Positions 1 to 10,564 of a DNA stretch of 16,111 nucleotides are shown here, piece after piece; the first letter of the stretch is position 1, and each line of letters opens with the position of its first letter. Source of the stretch: JBQTKD01 sp052389435 (GTDB taxonomy: Bacteria > Actinomycetota > Actinomycetes > Sporichthyales > Sporichthyaceae). Under the pieces are notes generated by a model. The model had not been told where the DNA came from and did not search any database. It saw only the letters and a list, made by a program, of their open reading frames with translations. The stretch spans positions 1 to 16,111 of the forward strand of contig JBQTIB010000089.1 in assembly GCA_052389435.1 (NCBI GenBank), written 5' to 3'. The position numbers were made by a program, and so were the translations under genes.

Positions 1-180
1 GATCGGGGTGGGCGGGTCGGGTTGGGCGTTTCGGCCGTGGGGTGGGTCGCGATCGGGGTGGGCGGGTCGGGTTGGGCGTTTCGGCCGTGGGGTGGGTCGC
101 GATCGGGGTGGGCGGGTCGGGTTGGGCGTTCCCGCCGCGGCGTAGGACGCGACGAAGGTCGACGGGGCGGGTTCCGCGTT
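1..180. repeat. 50-bp tandem repeat array, cut by the left window edge
   Basis: Positions 1-50 and 51-100 are identical. Positions 101-130 repeat the first 30 bases of the unit exactly. After that the period continues in decayed form: 131-150 matches about 14 of 20 bases of the rest of the unit, and 151-180 about 21 of 30 bases of its first part. The unit is G-rich on the plus strand, with GGGTGGGCGGGTCGGG-type runs. The array lies just past the stop codon (196-198) of the minus-strand cyclase-like gene, so it is in that gene's 3' flank. It may extend left of the window. Confidence 0.9.
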
Positions 181-195
181 CCGGGGTGCGGCTGC

Positions 196-3489
<3,294 letters not shown>

Positions 3490-4079
3490 CGCCTCAGCCC
3501 TCCGCGGTTCGACGTGAACGATGTGGATGCGCGCCCGGCGCGGTCGACGGCGCGGATGCGCGGCGTGGACCCGCCTTCGAGAATGGGGCCGCCTGCGAGC
3601 CTTCGCCAGTGATCCAAAGTCACCCCGGCGACGTGCGGATCTCCCGAATCGCGCGGTTCTCCGCAGGCCCTCGCCGCCCGGCGTGTGACCTTCGCAATTC
3701 CGCGGCCGGAATCGCGCACCCCGGTCGCCGCGAGTGGTTCTCAGCGGAAATCCAGCACAGTTTCAGACTCGCCGACCGGGCTTGTCGCGCGGCCGCAGGC
3801 CCTTTGCAAAGCGAGTTGATCTCGGGTTTCCGCTGGAGGTGCGGTGCGTGGTAGAACTCGAGCAACGGGTGGGGTGTTTGTTACCAATGGGCGAAAAGAC
3901 CGGCGTGTCGTTCGGCGTGTCGCGGTTTGGAACGGCTCAATCGGTTGACGCCAAGGGTTCGGCAAGAGTGTAATTTCACGCGTGTCGTTTCGTCCCGGTT
4001 CGTCCGGTTCGTGGCAGGCACTGGAGAGCGGTCCGGGGTTGACCGGCTCTTCCGACAATCGAGGGTCGAGGAGACAGCA
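3490..4079. other. Divergent intergenic region between the cyclase-like gene and whiB
   Basis: 590 bp without a convincing gene. It is visibly richer in A and T than its flanks, which fits a regulatory region. The clearest element is a TTGACG/TGTAAT pair near 3945-3974 facing whiB. For the minus-strand gene I found no convincing -10 element near its start. Short open frames of about 80 codons exist on both strands (for example 3734-3973 plus and 3620-3865 minus), but they lack ribosome binding sites, a coding-like composition and recognisable products. Confidence 0.6.
3945..3974 (+). promoter_or_regulatory. Candidate whiB promoter
   Basis: TTGACG at 3945-3950 and TGTAAT at 3969-3974 are separated by 18 bp. 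The -35 matches the TTGAC core, and the -10 differs from TATAAT at one position, which is however a conserved one. Transcription would start near 3981, leaving a leader of about 100 nt before the whiB start at 4080. Pattern match only. Confidence 0.4.
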
Positions 4080-4340
4080 ATGGGCGAGGCAGTTCTCCCC
4101 CTGCTCGGGGGCGTGGAGACTGAGGCCAGCTGGCAGGACGAGGCTCTCTGCGCCGAAACGGACCCGGAGGCGTTCTTCCCCGAGAAGGGCGGTTCGACCC
4201 GCGAGGCGAAGAAGGTCTGCCTCTCCTGCAACGTGCGCTCCGACTGCCTCGAGTACGCCCTCGCCCACGACGAGCGCTTCGGCATCTGGGGCGGCATGTC
4301 CGAGCGCGAGCGTCGGCGGCTGAAGAAGAAGGCCGTCTAA
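4080..4340 (+). CDS. whiB: WhiB-family Fe-S transcriptional regulator (WhiB/WhiB2 type)
   Basis: An 86-residue member of the Wbl family, which binds a [4Fe-4S] cluster and acts with the principal sigma factor. Four cluster cysteines are present at C24, C47, C50 and C56 (C-x22-C-x2-C-x5-C). FFPEKGGSTREAKKVC precedes the CxxC pair. The GIWGG turn is at 68-72, followed by the basic tail SERERRRLKKKAV. These segments are characteristic of the WhiB/WhiB2 branch, which controls sporulation septation in Streptomyces and septum formation in mycobacteria. GAGGAG at 4068-4073 lies 6 nt before this ATG. The frame is open upstream to 3927, but those residues are not WhiB-like. It is the first gene of the block, separated from the glycosyltransferase by 168 nt, and is probably transcribed from the promoter near 3945. 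Confidence 0.96.
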   Translation: MGEAVLPLLGGVETEASWQDEALCAETDPEAFFPEKGGSTREAKKVCLSCNVRSDCLEYALAHDERFGIWGGMSERERRRLKKKAV

Positions 4341-4353
4341 ACCCGTCGGCCCG

Positions 4354-4367
4354 GCCCCGCCGGGGGC
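4354..4367 (+). terminator. Short GC hairpin after whiB
   Basis: GCCCC and GGGGC form a 5-bp stem around a 4-nt loop, starting 14 nt after the whiB stop. No T tract follows, so at best it is a weak or partial terminator. Transcription may continue into the glycosyltransferase gene. Confidence 0.3.
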
Positions 4368-4459
4368 GTTCCGTCGCATACGTCGGAAATGCCGCCCGAC
4401 GGATGTCACCGGATCTGCGCAGCCGGACGTAGTGCCAGGTCAGCTGTCCTACGCTGCCT

Positions 4460-4486
4460 GAGGCGCCGATCTTCGAGGGGCGCCTC
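4460..4486 (+). promoter_or_regulatory. Perfect 8-bp inverted repeat in the glycosyltransferase leader
   Basis: GAGGCGCC at 4460-4467 and GGCGCCTC at 4479-4486 are perfect complements with an 11-nt spacer. The repeat ends 22 nt before the glycosyltransferase ATG and just upstream of its AGAGG ribosome-binding sequence. It could be an operator or an RNA hairpin near the ribosome binding site. No family is recognised. Confidence 0.35.
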
Positions 4487-4508
4487 CGGCGACAGAGGCG
4501 ACGGCAGC

Positions 4509-7500
4509 ATGACCATCCCCATCGAGCACGACCTGAGGCCGCACGTGACGGCCGTCTTGGTCGCGCACGACGGCGGCCGGTGGTTGGGCCAGGTCCTGCC
4601 CGCGCTGCACGACCAACTCGTGCCGTTCCAGCGGCTGGTGGTCGCCGACACCGACAGCCGCGACGACTCGCTCGCGCTGGTCGGGGCCTGGGTCGACGAG
4701 GCCGACGTCGTCCGCTGCCCCCGCACCGCCGGATTCGGCGCCGCGGTCAAGGCCGCGATCGCGCACGCCGACGCCACCGGCGGCGCACCGGCGGACGCCA
4801 CCGAGTGGATCTGGCTCCTGCACGACGACGCCGAACCCGAGCCCGACGCGCTCGCGCACCTGCTCGCCGTGACCGTCGACGACCCGAACCGCGGCGTCGT
4901 CGGCCCGAAGCTGCGCGGCTGGTACCACCGCCGCGTGCTGCTCGAAGTCGGCGTCACCATCGACGGCGGCGGCCGTCGCGAGACCGACCTCGAGCGCGGC
5001 GAAGAGGACCAGGGCCAACACGACTCGCGCGCGGAGACCCTCGGCGTCTCCAGCGCCGGGATGCTCGTCCGGCGCGACGTGTGGGACGCGCTCGGCGGCT
5101 TCGACCCCCATCTCGAACTCCTGCGCGACGACGTCGACTTCTGCTGGCGCGCCTGGCTCGCCGGCTACAAGGTCGTCGTCGCGCCCGCCGCGGTCCTCTA
5201 CCACGCCGAGGCCGCCTTCCGCGGCCGGCGGCACGTCGACGTCGGCTCGGGCCGCGTCCACCACCTCGACAGCGCGGGCGCGCTGCGGGTCCTGCTCGGC
5301 AACCTGTCCTCGCGGGCGTTTGCCCTGGCCCTGCCGCGCCTGCTGATCGGCAGCCTGCTGCGGGCGATCGGCTACCTCGTCGCGAAGCTGCCCGGGCACG
5401 CCGCCGACGAACTGCGCGCCGTCGGCACCGTGCTCGTCCGCCCGCGGGCCATCCGCCGCATGCGCGAGGCCCGCCGCCGGGCGCACCGGGTGCACGCGGG
5501 CACGCTGCGCCGGCTGTTCCCGCCGCCCGGTCACCAGTTCGAAGTGGCCCGCGAGGCGCTCACCCACGCCATCGACGGGTTCCGCGTCGACCGGGAGGCG
5601 ATCGGCAGGCACCGCGCCGGCCCCGCCGACGGCGACGTCGACGTGGCCGAACTCGACCGCGGCGCGGGCGGGGTCCTGCTGCGCCGCGTCGGCCGGAGCC
5701 CGGCCGCGGTCCTGGTGCTCGGCCTGCTTGCGGTCTCCCTGCTGGCGAGCCGGGACCTGTTCGGCGCGGGTTCGCTGTTCGGCGGCGCGCTGCTCCCGGC
5801 CACCGACGGCGCCGGCGCGCTGTGGGCGGACTACCGCTCCGGCTGGCACCCCGAGAGCGGTGGCAGCGCCGGCTTCGCCCCGCCCTACCAGGCGCTGCTC
5901 GCGCTCGCGAGCGTGCCACTGTTCGGCAACGTCGGCCTGCTGCTCGCCGTGCTGTTCGTCGGCGCCGTTCCGCTGGCGGGACTCTCGGCCTGGCTATCGG
6001 TCCGCGGGCTGAACACGACGGCGTCGCTGCGGCTCTGGGGCTCCGCCGCCTACGCGCTCGCGCCCGTCGTCACCGGAGCGGTGGCCGCCGGACGCATCGG
6101 CAGTGTGGTGGCCGTCGTCCTGCTGCCGCCGACCCTGCGCCTGCTCGTCCGCGCGTGGTCCGCGAACGGCACGCCACGTCAGGCCTGGACCGCGGCGGTG
6201 CTGCTCACCGCGCTGGCGGCCTTCGCCCCGGTGCTGTGGCTGTTCGTGGCCGTCGCCGCGCCCGTGCAGGCCGCCTTCGTTCGAGAGCGGCACCGCCTGA
6301 TCCGCATCGCGACCGCGCCGGCTGCCGCCTTCGTGCTGCTGATGCCCGCCTCGCTGTTCTGGCTGCGCACCCCCGAGCGACTGCTGATCGAACCGGGCCC
6401 CGCGGGCCCCGGGCTGTCGGACCCGGAGGTCTCGCCGTGGCGGGTCCTGCTGCTCAACCCGGCCGGACCGGGCAGCGGCCCGGCCTGGCTCGGCCTCGGC
6501 ATCGTGCTCGTCGGCCTGATCGGGCTGGCCGCCTCCCGGGACCGGATGCTGCCCCTGCTCGCCTGGGGTCTGGCCGGGATGGGCTACGTCGTTGCGCTGG
6601 TCTCCTCCCGGATCTCGGTGAGTTCGCCCTCCGGCGGGCACCCGGCGGCGGCCTGGCCGGGCCCGGCGCTCACCGTTGCGGCCGCGGGCGTTCTGCTGGC
6701 CGCCGTCGTCGGGTGCGCGGGCCTGATCGATCGAATCGCCGCCCGAGAGTTCGGCGTGCTGCAACCCGTCGCGGCCGCCGCGGTCGCACTGGCCGTCGCC
6801 GCGCCGCTGGTCGGCGCAGCGGCGCTGCTGTGGCGGGGCTCCGACGGCCCGCTGCACCGCGCCTCGGCCGACCTGGTGCCGGTGCACGTGGCGGCGGAGT
6901 CCGGTACCGCCGACCGCCCGCGGACCCTGGTGCTGCGAGCCTCCACCGGCGACTCGCTCGAACCGGTCCCCGCGGGCGTCGCGCCGCCGGCGGTCTCCTA
7001 CGCGCTGGTGCGCGACGCCGGACCCCGGCTCGGCGACGCGGACCTGTCGCTGCCGCGCGCGACGGCTCGCAAACTGCAGGTGCTCGCCGCGGACCTGGTC
7101 TCCGGTCGCGGGGACGCGCAGGCGCAGCGCCTCGCCGACTTCGCCGTTCGCTACGTCCTCGTGCGTGCCCCGGCCGCGCCGCAGGTGGCCGCCGCGCTGG
7201 ACACCGTCGCCGGGCTGGAGCGGGTCAGTTCCGTTGCGGGCGACCGGCTCTGGCGCGTGAGCCTGCCGACGGCGCGGCTGCGGGTGATCGACGCGGACAC
7301 AACCGCGGTGCTGCCCAGCGGCGTGGTGAACGCGACCACGCAGGTGCCCGCAGGCTCGGGCAACCGGACGCTGGCGCTGGCCGAACCCGCCTCGGGTCGT
7401 TGGCAGGCGCGCCTGGACGGGGTGAAGCTGTCCCCGCTCGTCCGCGACGACTGGGCGCAGGCATGGACGCTGCCGCCCCAGGGCGGAGAACTGACGCTGC

Positions 7501-7757
7501 GTCATGTCGATCGGGCGACTCCGCTGTGGACCGTCGCCCAGGCGCTCGGCCTGCTCGTGGCGGTCGTGCTCGCCCTGCCGGCGGCGCGGCGCGGCGGCGG
7601 AGACGACGACGACGCGGACACCCCCGCGGCGGTTCCCGCGGCTCGGCGCCGGGCCCGCGATGGCGTGCTCACCGGGTGTGCCACTTGCGCGAGCGCAGCG
7701 AGCGAGCCGATGGCCGAAGCGGCGTTTCGCTCGCGAGGCCGCCGAGGGCGGCCTCGT
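4509..7757 (+). CDS. GT2 glycosyltransferase with large multi-span membrane domain; 3' end unresolved
   Basis: The N-terminal GT2 domain (about 12-260) transfers a sugar from an activated donor. It shows AVLVAHDGGRWLGQVLPAL near the start, the DxD-type HDDA at 105-108 and LRDDVDFCWR at 205-214. Many hydrophobic spans fill about 397-775, then comes a probable extracytoplasmic domain (about 780-1005) and a last span at about 1008-1027, ending in a GGGDDDD tail. The protein probably acts at the membrane on an envelope glycan; donor and acceptor are unknown. Start: ATG 4509 with AGAGG 10 nt upstream. Oddity: this frame has no stop until TAG 9417-9419, across the whole DUF5719 gene. The end given here is my estimate at the junction. 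A TGA at 7757-7759 in the -1 frame overlaps the DUF5719 GTG start and is the likely ancestral stop, so a frameshift, sequence error or repeat insertion near 7620-7755 is probable. Confidence 0.85.
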
Positions 7758-7763
7758 GAGCGA
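7689..7763 (+). repeat. Palindromic repeat element at the glycosyltransferase/DUF5719 junction
   Basis: The 16-nt GCGAGCGCAGCGAGCG at 7689-7704 recurs exactly at 10509-10524. Downstream, 7727-7743 and 7747-7763 form a 17-bp stem with one G-T pair and a 3-nt loop (GAG at 7744-7746). It is the strongest hairpin found in the window. The element resembles an interspersed extragenic palindrome but lies across a gene boundary. It contains both the GAGGG ribosome-binding sequence and the GTG start of the DUF5719 gene. Confidence 0.75.
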
Positions 7764-9255
7764 GCGACGGCGTGCCAGGGAGACCGGTCCCGCGCCGTCC
7801 GGCCTGGTGCTGCGCGTCGTGGCCGACGGGCGGCTGACGGTGGCCGTCGTCGCGGGGGTGTTGGCGGTCGTCGCGCTGGTCGTGCAGGTGGTCGGCGGGG
7901 GAGCGGCGCCGGTGCGCGCGAGCACCGACGACGTCCGGACCACGGTCCTGGCCTGCCCGCGGGTGCCTGCGGCCGGTGCCGCGACCGATCGCCTGACCGT
8001 CGCCGCCGCTCTCGGGGAGAACGCCAGGGCCAAGGGCAGCGCCATGCGGGTCGACGAACTCCCCGGAACGGACAAGCCGAAGCTGCGTTCCGCGGGTTCG
8101 GGAATTTCGCGGGTGGACCTCGGCGGCGGGACCGCGCCGGCGGCCGTCGTGCGGGCCACCGGCGACCTGGCCCCGGGCCTGGCCGCGGAGCGGGTCGTCG
8201 AGATCGGCGAGGGGCCGACCCGCAGCCTGTCCTCGCTGCACTGTCTGACGGCGGGGGCGTCGGCCTGGTTCGTCGGCGCGTCCACGACCGGGTCGCGTCA
8301 GTCCCGGCTCGTGCTCGTCAACACCGAGCGCACCCTGGCCTCGGTGGATCTGCGCCTGTGGGACGAGTCCGGTCCGGTCGAGGTGCCCGAGGCCGACGAG
8401 GTCCTCGTGCAGCCCCGCAGCACCCGGGTCATCTCGCTGGAAGGCCTCGCCGGCGATCGCAAGCGGCTCGGAATCGGCGTCGAGGTGGACCGCGGGCAGG
8501 TTGCCGCCGCGCTGCACCTCGCCGAGATCGGCGGCCGCGGGGCCGACTGGCTGGACCCGCTGATGCGTCCGGCGCGCAGGCTCGTCCTGCCCGGTCTGCC
8601 GGCCGAGGCGGGCGATCGCAAACTGTTCCTGTTCGTGCCCGGCGAGCGCGACGCGATCGCGAAGGTCCGCGTCCTCGGAACGGACAACGAGTTCGCGCCC
8701 GCGGGTGCCGACGTCGTCGACCTGCGGGCCGGTCAGGTTCGCGAACTCGACCTCGACGCCGCCGATCCCGGCCGCGCGCTCACGGTCGTGGTGAACTCCG
8801 ACGTGCCGGTGGTCGCGGCGGTTCGGGCGGTCGCCAAGGTCGGCGGCGCCGCCGAGCAGGCCTGGACGGCGCCGGTCGCCGCGTTGACCGGACCGACCGC
8901 GCTGGCCGACGGGCGGGGCGCGTCGGGGGAGAAGACCCGCCTGCTGCTCGCCGCGCCCGACGGGGCCGCGACGGTCCGGGTGCTCGTCTACCTCGGAGGC
9001 GGGGCACCGAAGACGCGGACGGTCCAGATCGAGGCCGGACGCACGCTCGTGCTCGACCCGGGCGGCAAGGGCGCCTCGCGGTACACGGTGGTCCTGGAGC
9101 CGATGCCCGGTTCCGGTCCCGTCCACGCGGCGCGCGTGCTGACCACCGGGGCCGGGATGACCGTGACCGGGCTGGACACCGGCCGGTTCAGCGTCGAACT
9201 CCCCGCGGTCGTGCCGGACCTGACCGCTACGACCGTCGAACGCGTCCGAAGCTAG
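7756..9255 (+). CDS. DUF5719 family membrane-anchored envelope protein
   Basis: A protein of 499 residues. A basic N-terminus is followed by one transmembrane segment (about 27-48), and the rest is probably outside the membrane. Repeated beta-rich stretches such as SRLVLVNTERTLASVDLRLWD are typical of this actinobacterial family, whose function is not established. Two cysteines (C67 in LACP and C163 in LHCL) could form a disulfide. The GTG start at 7756 follows GAGGG at 7744-7748 by 7 nt and overlaps TGA 7757-7759, the expected stop of the glycosyltransferase in the -1 frame, which suggests translational coupling. An ATG at 7660 in the same frame is possible but would encode repeat-derived residues. 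The start region lies inside a 17-bp palindrome that could limit translation. Placement next to the glycosyltransferase suggests a shared envelope role. Confidence 0.85.
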   Translation: MSERRRARETGPAPSGLVLRVVADGRLTVAVVAGVLAVVALVVQVVGGGAAPVRASTDDVRTTVLACPRVPAAGAATDRLTVAAALGENARAKGSAMRVDELPGTDKPKLRSAGSGISRVDLGGGTAPAAVVRATGDLAPGLAAERVVEIGEGPTRSLSSLHCLTAGASAWFVGASTTGSRQSRLVLVNTERTLASVDLRLWDESGPVEVPEADEVLVQPRSTRVISLEGLAGDRKRLGIGVEVDRGQVAAALHLAEIGGRGADWLDPLMRPARRLVLPGLPAEAGDRKLFLFVPGERDAIAKVRVLGTDNEFAPAGADVVDLRAGQVRELDLDAADPGRALTVVVNSDVPVVAAVRAVAKVGGAAEQAWTAPVAALTGPTALADGRGASGEKTRLLLAAPDGAATVRVLVYLGGGAPKTRTVQIEAGRTLVLDPGGKGASRYTVVLEPMPGSGPVHAARVLTTGAGMTVTGLDTGRFSVELPAVVPDLTATTVERVRS

Positions 9256-9257
9256 CC

Positions 9258-9280
9258 CCGCCGCACCGTCGGGTCGGCGG
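9258..9280. terminator. Bidirectional terminator hairpin between convergent genes
   Basis: CCGCCG at 9258-9263 pairs with CGGCGG at 9275-9280. After a single bulged C (9264), ACC pairs with GGT around a GTCG loop. This gives a 9-bp stem. It fits exactly between the DUF5719 stop (9253-9255) and the stop of the minus-strand gene (9281-9283). No T tract is present on either side, as is common for high-GC actinobacteria. Confidence 0.6.
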
Positions 9281-9823
9281 TCAGTCCAGGCCGTACTCGG
9301 GGTCGACCGTCTCCGGCTCGACGCCGAGGAGTTCGGCCACCTGTTCGACCACGAGATCGTGGACGAGAGCGGTGAGTTCCGCGCGGCCGGTGGCCCGGGC
9401 CTCGATCGGCCGCCGGTAGAGCACGATGCGCGGGCTGTGCCCGGCCGAACCGGGGTAGAGCCGGGAGAGCGGAATGCTGTTGTTGATCGGGTCCAGCGGC
9501 CGGTCCACCGGCGGCACGTTCTCCACCGCGAACTCGACGTCGGCGAGTTCGTTGGACCAGCGCCGCTCGAGGCGTTCCACCGAATCGAGTACGAGGTCGG
9601 CGAAGCGGTCGGCGCGCGAGCGGGCCAGCGGCGAATCGGGTGGGGCCAACGGCCCGCGCAGCCCACGCGACCGCCGATCCCGCCGGGGCCGGTTGGCCGG
9701 ACGGGTCCGCACCGAAGCCGGGGCGGGCGCCGGCGGCGCGGGCGACTGCGCGGCGCTCGGCGCGGGCGGCGCCGGGGTCTCCTCGGGACCCCTGTCGCGG
9801 CGGCGGAACGGACGGATGCGCAT
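9281..9823 (-). CDS. Metallopeptidase-family (zincin-like, Rv3259-type) protein with degenerate site
   Basis: A protein of 180 residues. The N-terminal 55 are basic and proline/alanine-rich, probably disordered. From RGPLAPPDSPLARSRADRF (about 57-75) on it follows the mycobacterial Rv3259 pattern, with RWSNELADVEFAVENVP (89-105) and RIVLYRRPIE (132-141) as key segments. The family is annotated as zincin-like metallopeptidase, but the expected HExxH is here VHDLVVEQ (154-161), with H155-D156 and no second His. Hydrolysis is therefore unlikely, and a binding or structural role fits better. The ATG at 9823 is preferred because the conserved part and a -10-like element 6 nt upstream fit it. No Shine-Dalgarno is present. 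The frame is open further upstream, but that part is not conserved. It is convergent with the DUF5719 gene and divergent from the DUF3499 gene. Confidence 0.85.
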   Translation of the reverse strand: MRIRPFRRRDRGPEETPAPPAPSAAQSPAPPAPAPASVRTRPANRPRRDRRSRGLRGPLAPPDSPLARSRADRFADLVLDSVERLERRWSNELADVEFAVENVPPVDRPLDPINNSIPLSRLYPGSAGHSPRIVLYRRPIEARATGRAELTALVHDLVVEQVAELLGVEPETVDPEYGLD

Positions 9824-9829
9824 GGGGCG

Positions 9830-9835
9830 AGGGTA
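9830..9835 (-). promoter_or_regulatory. Candidate -10 element for a leaderless zincin-like transcript
   Basis: On the minus strand TACCCT (TAnnnT) ends 6 nt before the ATG at 9823. A transcript starting about 7 nt downstream would begin at the A of the ATG. This agrees with the absence of a Shine-Dalgarno sequence. No good -35 is visible. Confidence 0.4.
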
Positions 9836-9939
9836 CGGGCGATCGAGCCCGGCCGACGAGCGCCGACGAGCGTCGGCGAGAACCGTTGGGACCGCGGCGA
9901 CGCGCGGCGCGCCTGCACCGGAGGGGCGCGGCATCGGCG

Positions 9940-9945
9940 TACCGT
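9940..9945 (+). promoter_or_regulatory. Candidate -10 element for the DUF3499 transcript
   Basis: TACCGT (TAnnnT) lies 8 nt before a GTG at 9954 that opens a 19-codon frame leading into the DUF3499 start. The predicted start site (about 9952) would make the short frame leaderless or nearly so. The -35 position has no clear match. Confidence 0.3.
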
Positions 9946-9953
9946 CTCGCCTC

Positions 9954-10013
9954 GTGACCCCGGAACGCCTCGCCGACGCATTCGGCCCAATCTTGCGGGG
10001 GTCTACGTGCTGA
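9954..10013 (+). CDS. Possible 19-codon leader ORF overlapping the DUF3499 start
   Basis: GTG at 9954 opens a frame encoding MTPERLADAFGPILRGSTC and stops at TGA 10011-10013. It overlaps the GTG start of the DUF3499 gene (10007) by 7 nt in another frame. It sits directly behind the TACCGT element. Terminating ribosomes could re-initiate at 10007, which itself has only a G-run (9997-10001) in place of a good Shine-Dalgarno. No homologue is recognised, and it may simply be chance open sequence. Confidence 0.3.
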   Translation: MTPERLADAFGPILRGSTC

Positions 10014-10360
10014 CTACTCGCCGCTGCTCGCGCAACGCCTGCCAGAAGCCGGCGTGCGCGACCCTGACCTACGTGTACCGGGACTCCACCGCGGTGCTCG
10101 GGCCGTTGGCCACGTACGCGGAGCCGCACTGCTACGACCTGTGCCAGACCCACGCCGAACGGCTCACCGCTCCGCGCGGTTGGGCCGTCGTTCGCCTCGC
10201 GCCCGACGAGGCCGCCGGACCGTCGGTCGACGATCTCGAGGCCCTCGCCGCGGCGGTTCGCGAGGCCGCCCGGCCGCGCGTGGAGGAGCCGGAGCTCGAG
10301 GACGCCCTTCCCGGCGCCCGCCGCGGGCACCTGCGCGCCGTGCGCATGCCCCTAGACTGA
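10007..10360 (+). CDS. DUF3499 family (Rv3258c-type) small cysteine-rich protein
   Basis: A protein of 117 residues matching the actinobacterial DUF3499 pattern: TRRCSRNACQKPACATLTYVY near the N-terminus, then RDSTAVLGPLATYAEPHCYDLC and THAERLTAPRGW. C7, C12, C17, C42, C46 and H49 suggest a bound zinc ion (CxxH at 46-49). The second half is acidic, low-complexity and less conserved. Function is unknown. The GTG at 10007 places the first conserved residues close to the start, and I see no upstream start that fits the family. It is divergent from the zincin-like gene (183 bp between starts) and ends 204 nt before manB, separated by hairpins. It keeps the conserved position between the zincin-like gene and manB. 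Confidence 0.88.
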   Translation: MLTTRRCSRNACQKPACATLTYVYRDSTAVLGPLATYAEPHCYDLCQTHAERLTAPRGWAVVRLAPDEAAGPSVDDLEALAAAVREAARPRVEEPELEDALPGARRGHLRAVRMPLD

Positions 10361-10380
10361 CCGGCGCATCGATCCAAGCT

Positions 10381-10406
10381 CGGCTTGCGCACGGCTGTGC
10401 GAGCTG
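10381..10406 (+). terminator. Candidate terminator of the DUF3499 gene
   Basis: GCTTGCGCA at 10383-10391 and TGTGCGAGC at 10396-10404 form a 9-bp stem (two G-U pairs) with a CGGC loop, extendable to 10381/10406. It starts 20 nt after the DUF3499 stop. No T tract follows. Confidence 0.45.
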
Positions 10407-10508
10407 GGCGCCGCCGCGCAGCGGAGGCGGGACCGACGCGGGGAGCAGGGCCGCGCGAGGAACGAGCGAGTGCCCCGCGACCGGAGGAGGGCCGGCCGCC
10501 GCAGAGCG

Positions 10509-10524
10509 GCGAGCGCAGCGAGCG
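10509..10524 (+). repeat. Second copy of the 16-nt GCGAGCGCAGCGAGCG repeat
   Basis: Exact match to 7689-7704, here in intergenic DNA 40 nt before the manB start. It is flanked by two short hairpins (10495-10510 and 10529-10543). This suggests a species-specific interspersed repeat family rather than coding constraint. Confidence 0.7.
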
Positions 10525-10564
10525 TGACGCGCGCGGAGCGCGCCAGGTACACAGAAGGGTGGGC

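Larger units (their letters stand above)
10361..10564. other. Structured intergenic region between the DUF3499 gene and manB
   Basis: 204 bp containing at least three hairpins and one copy of the 16-nt repeat also present at 7689. The hairpins lie at 10381-10406, 10495-10510 (GCCGC/GCGGC, 6-nt loop) and 10529-10543 (GCGCGC/GCGCGC, 3-nt loop). The manB frame is open through most of it, but the encoded residues are arginine- and glutamate-rich and not phosphomannomutase-like. No clear promoter is seen. Confidence 0.6.

Noticed and set aside
1..180. CRISPR array
   Set aside because: The 50-bp units abut directly with no unique spacers, so it is a simple tandem repeat.
3734..3973. 79-codon open frame in the whiB upstream region
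   Set aside because: No ribosome binding site, no recognisable product, and it covers the candidate whiB promoter. A similar minus-strand frame (3620-3865) fails for the same reasons.
4389..4508. N-terminal extension of the glycosyltransferase from ATG 4389
   Set aside because: The 40 added residues are Arg/Ser/Cys-rich and unlike the family, and they cover the 8-bp inverted repeat. ATG 4509 directly precedes the GT2 domain.
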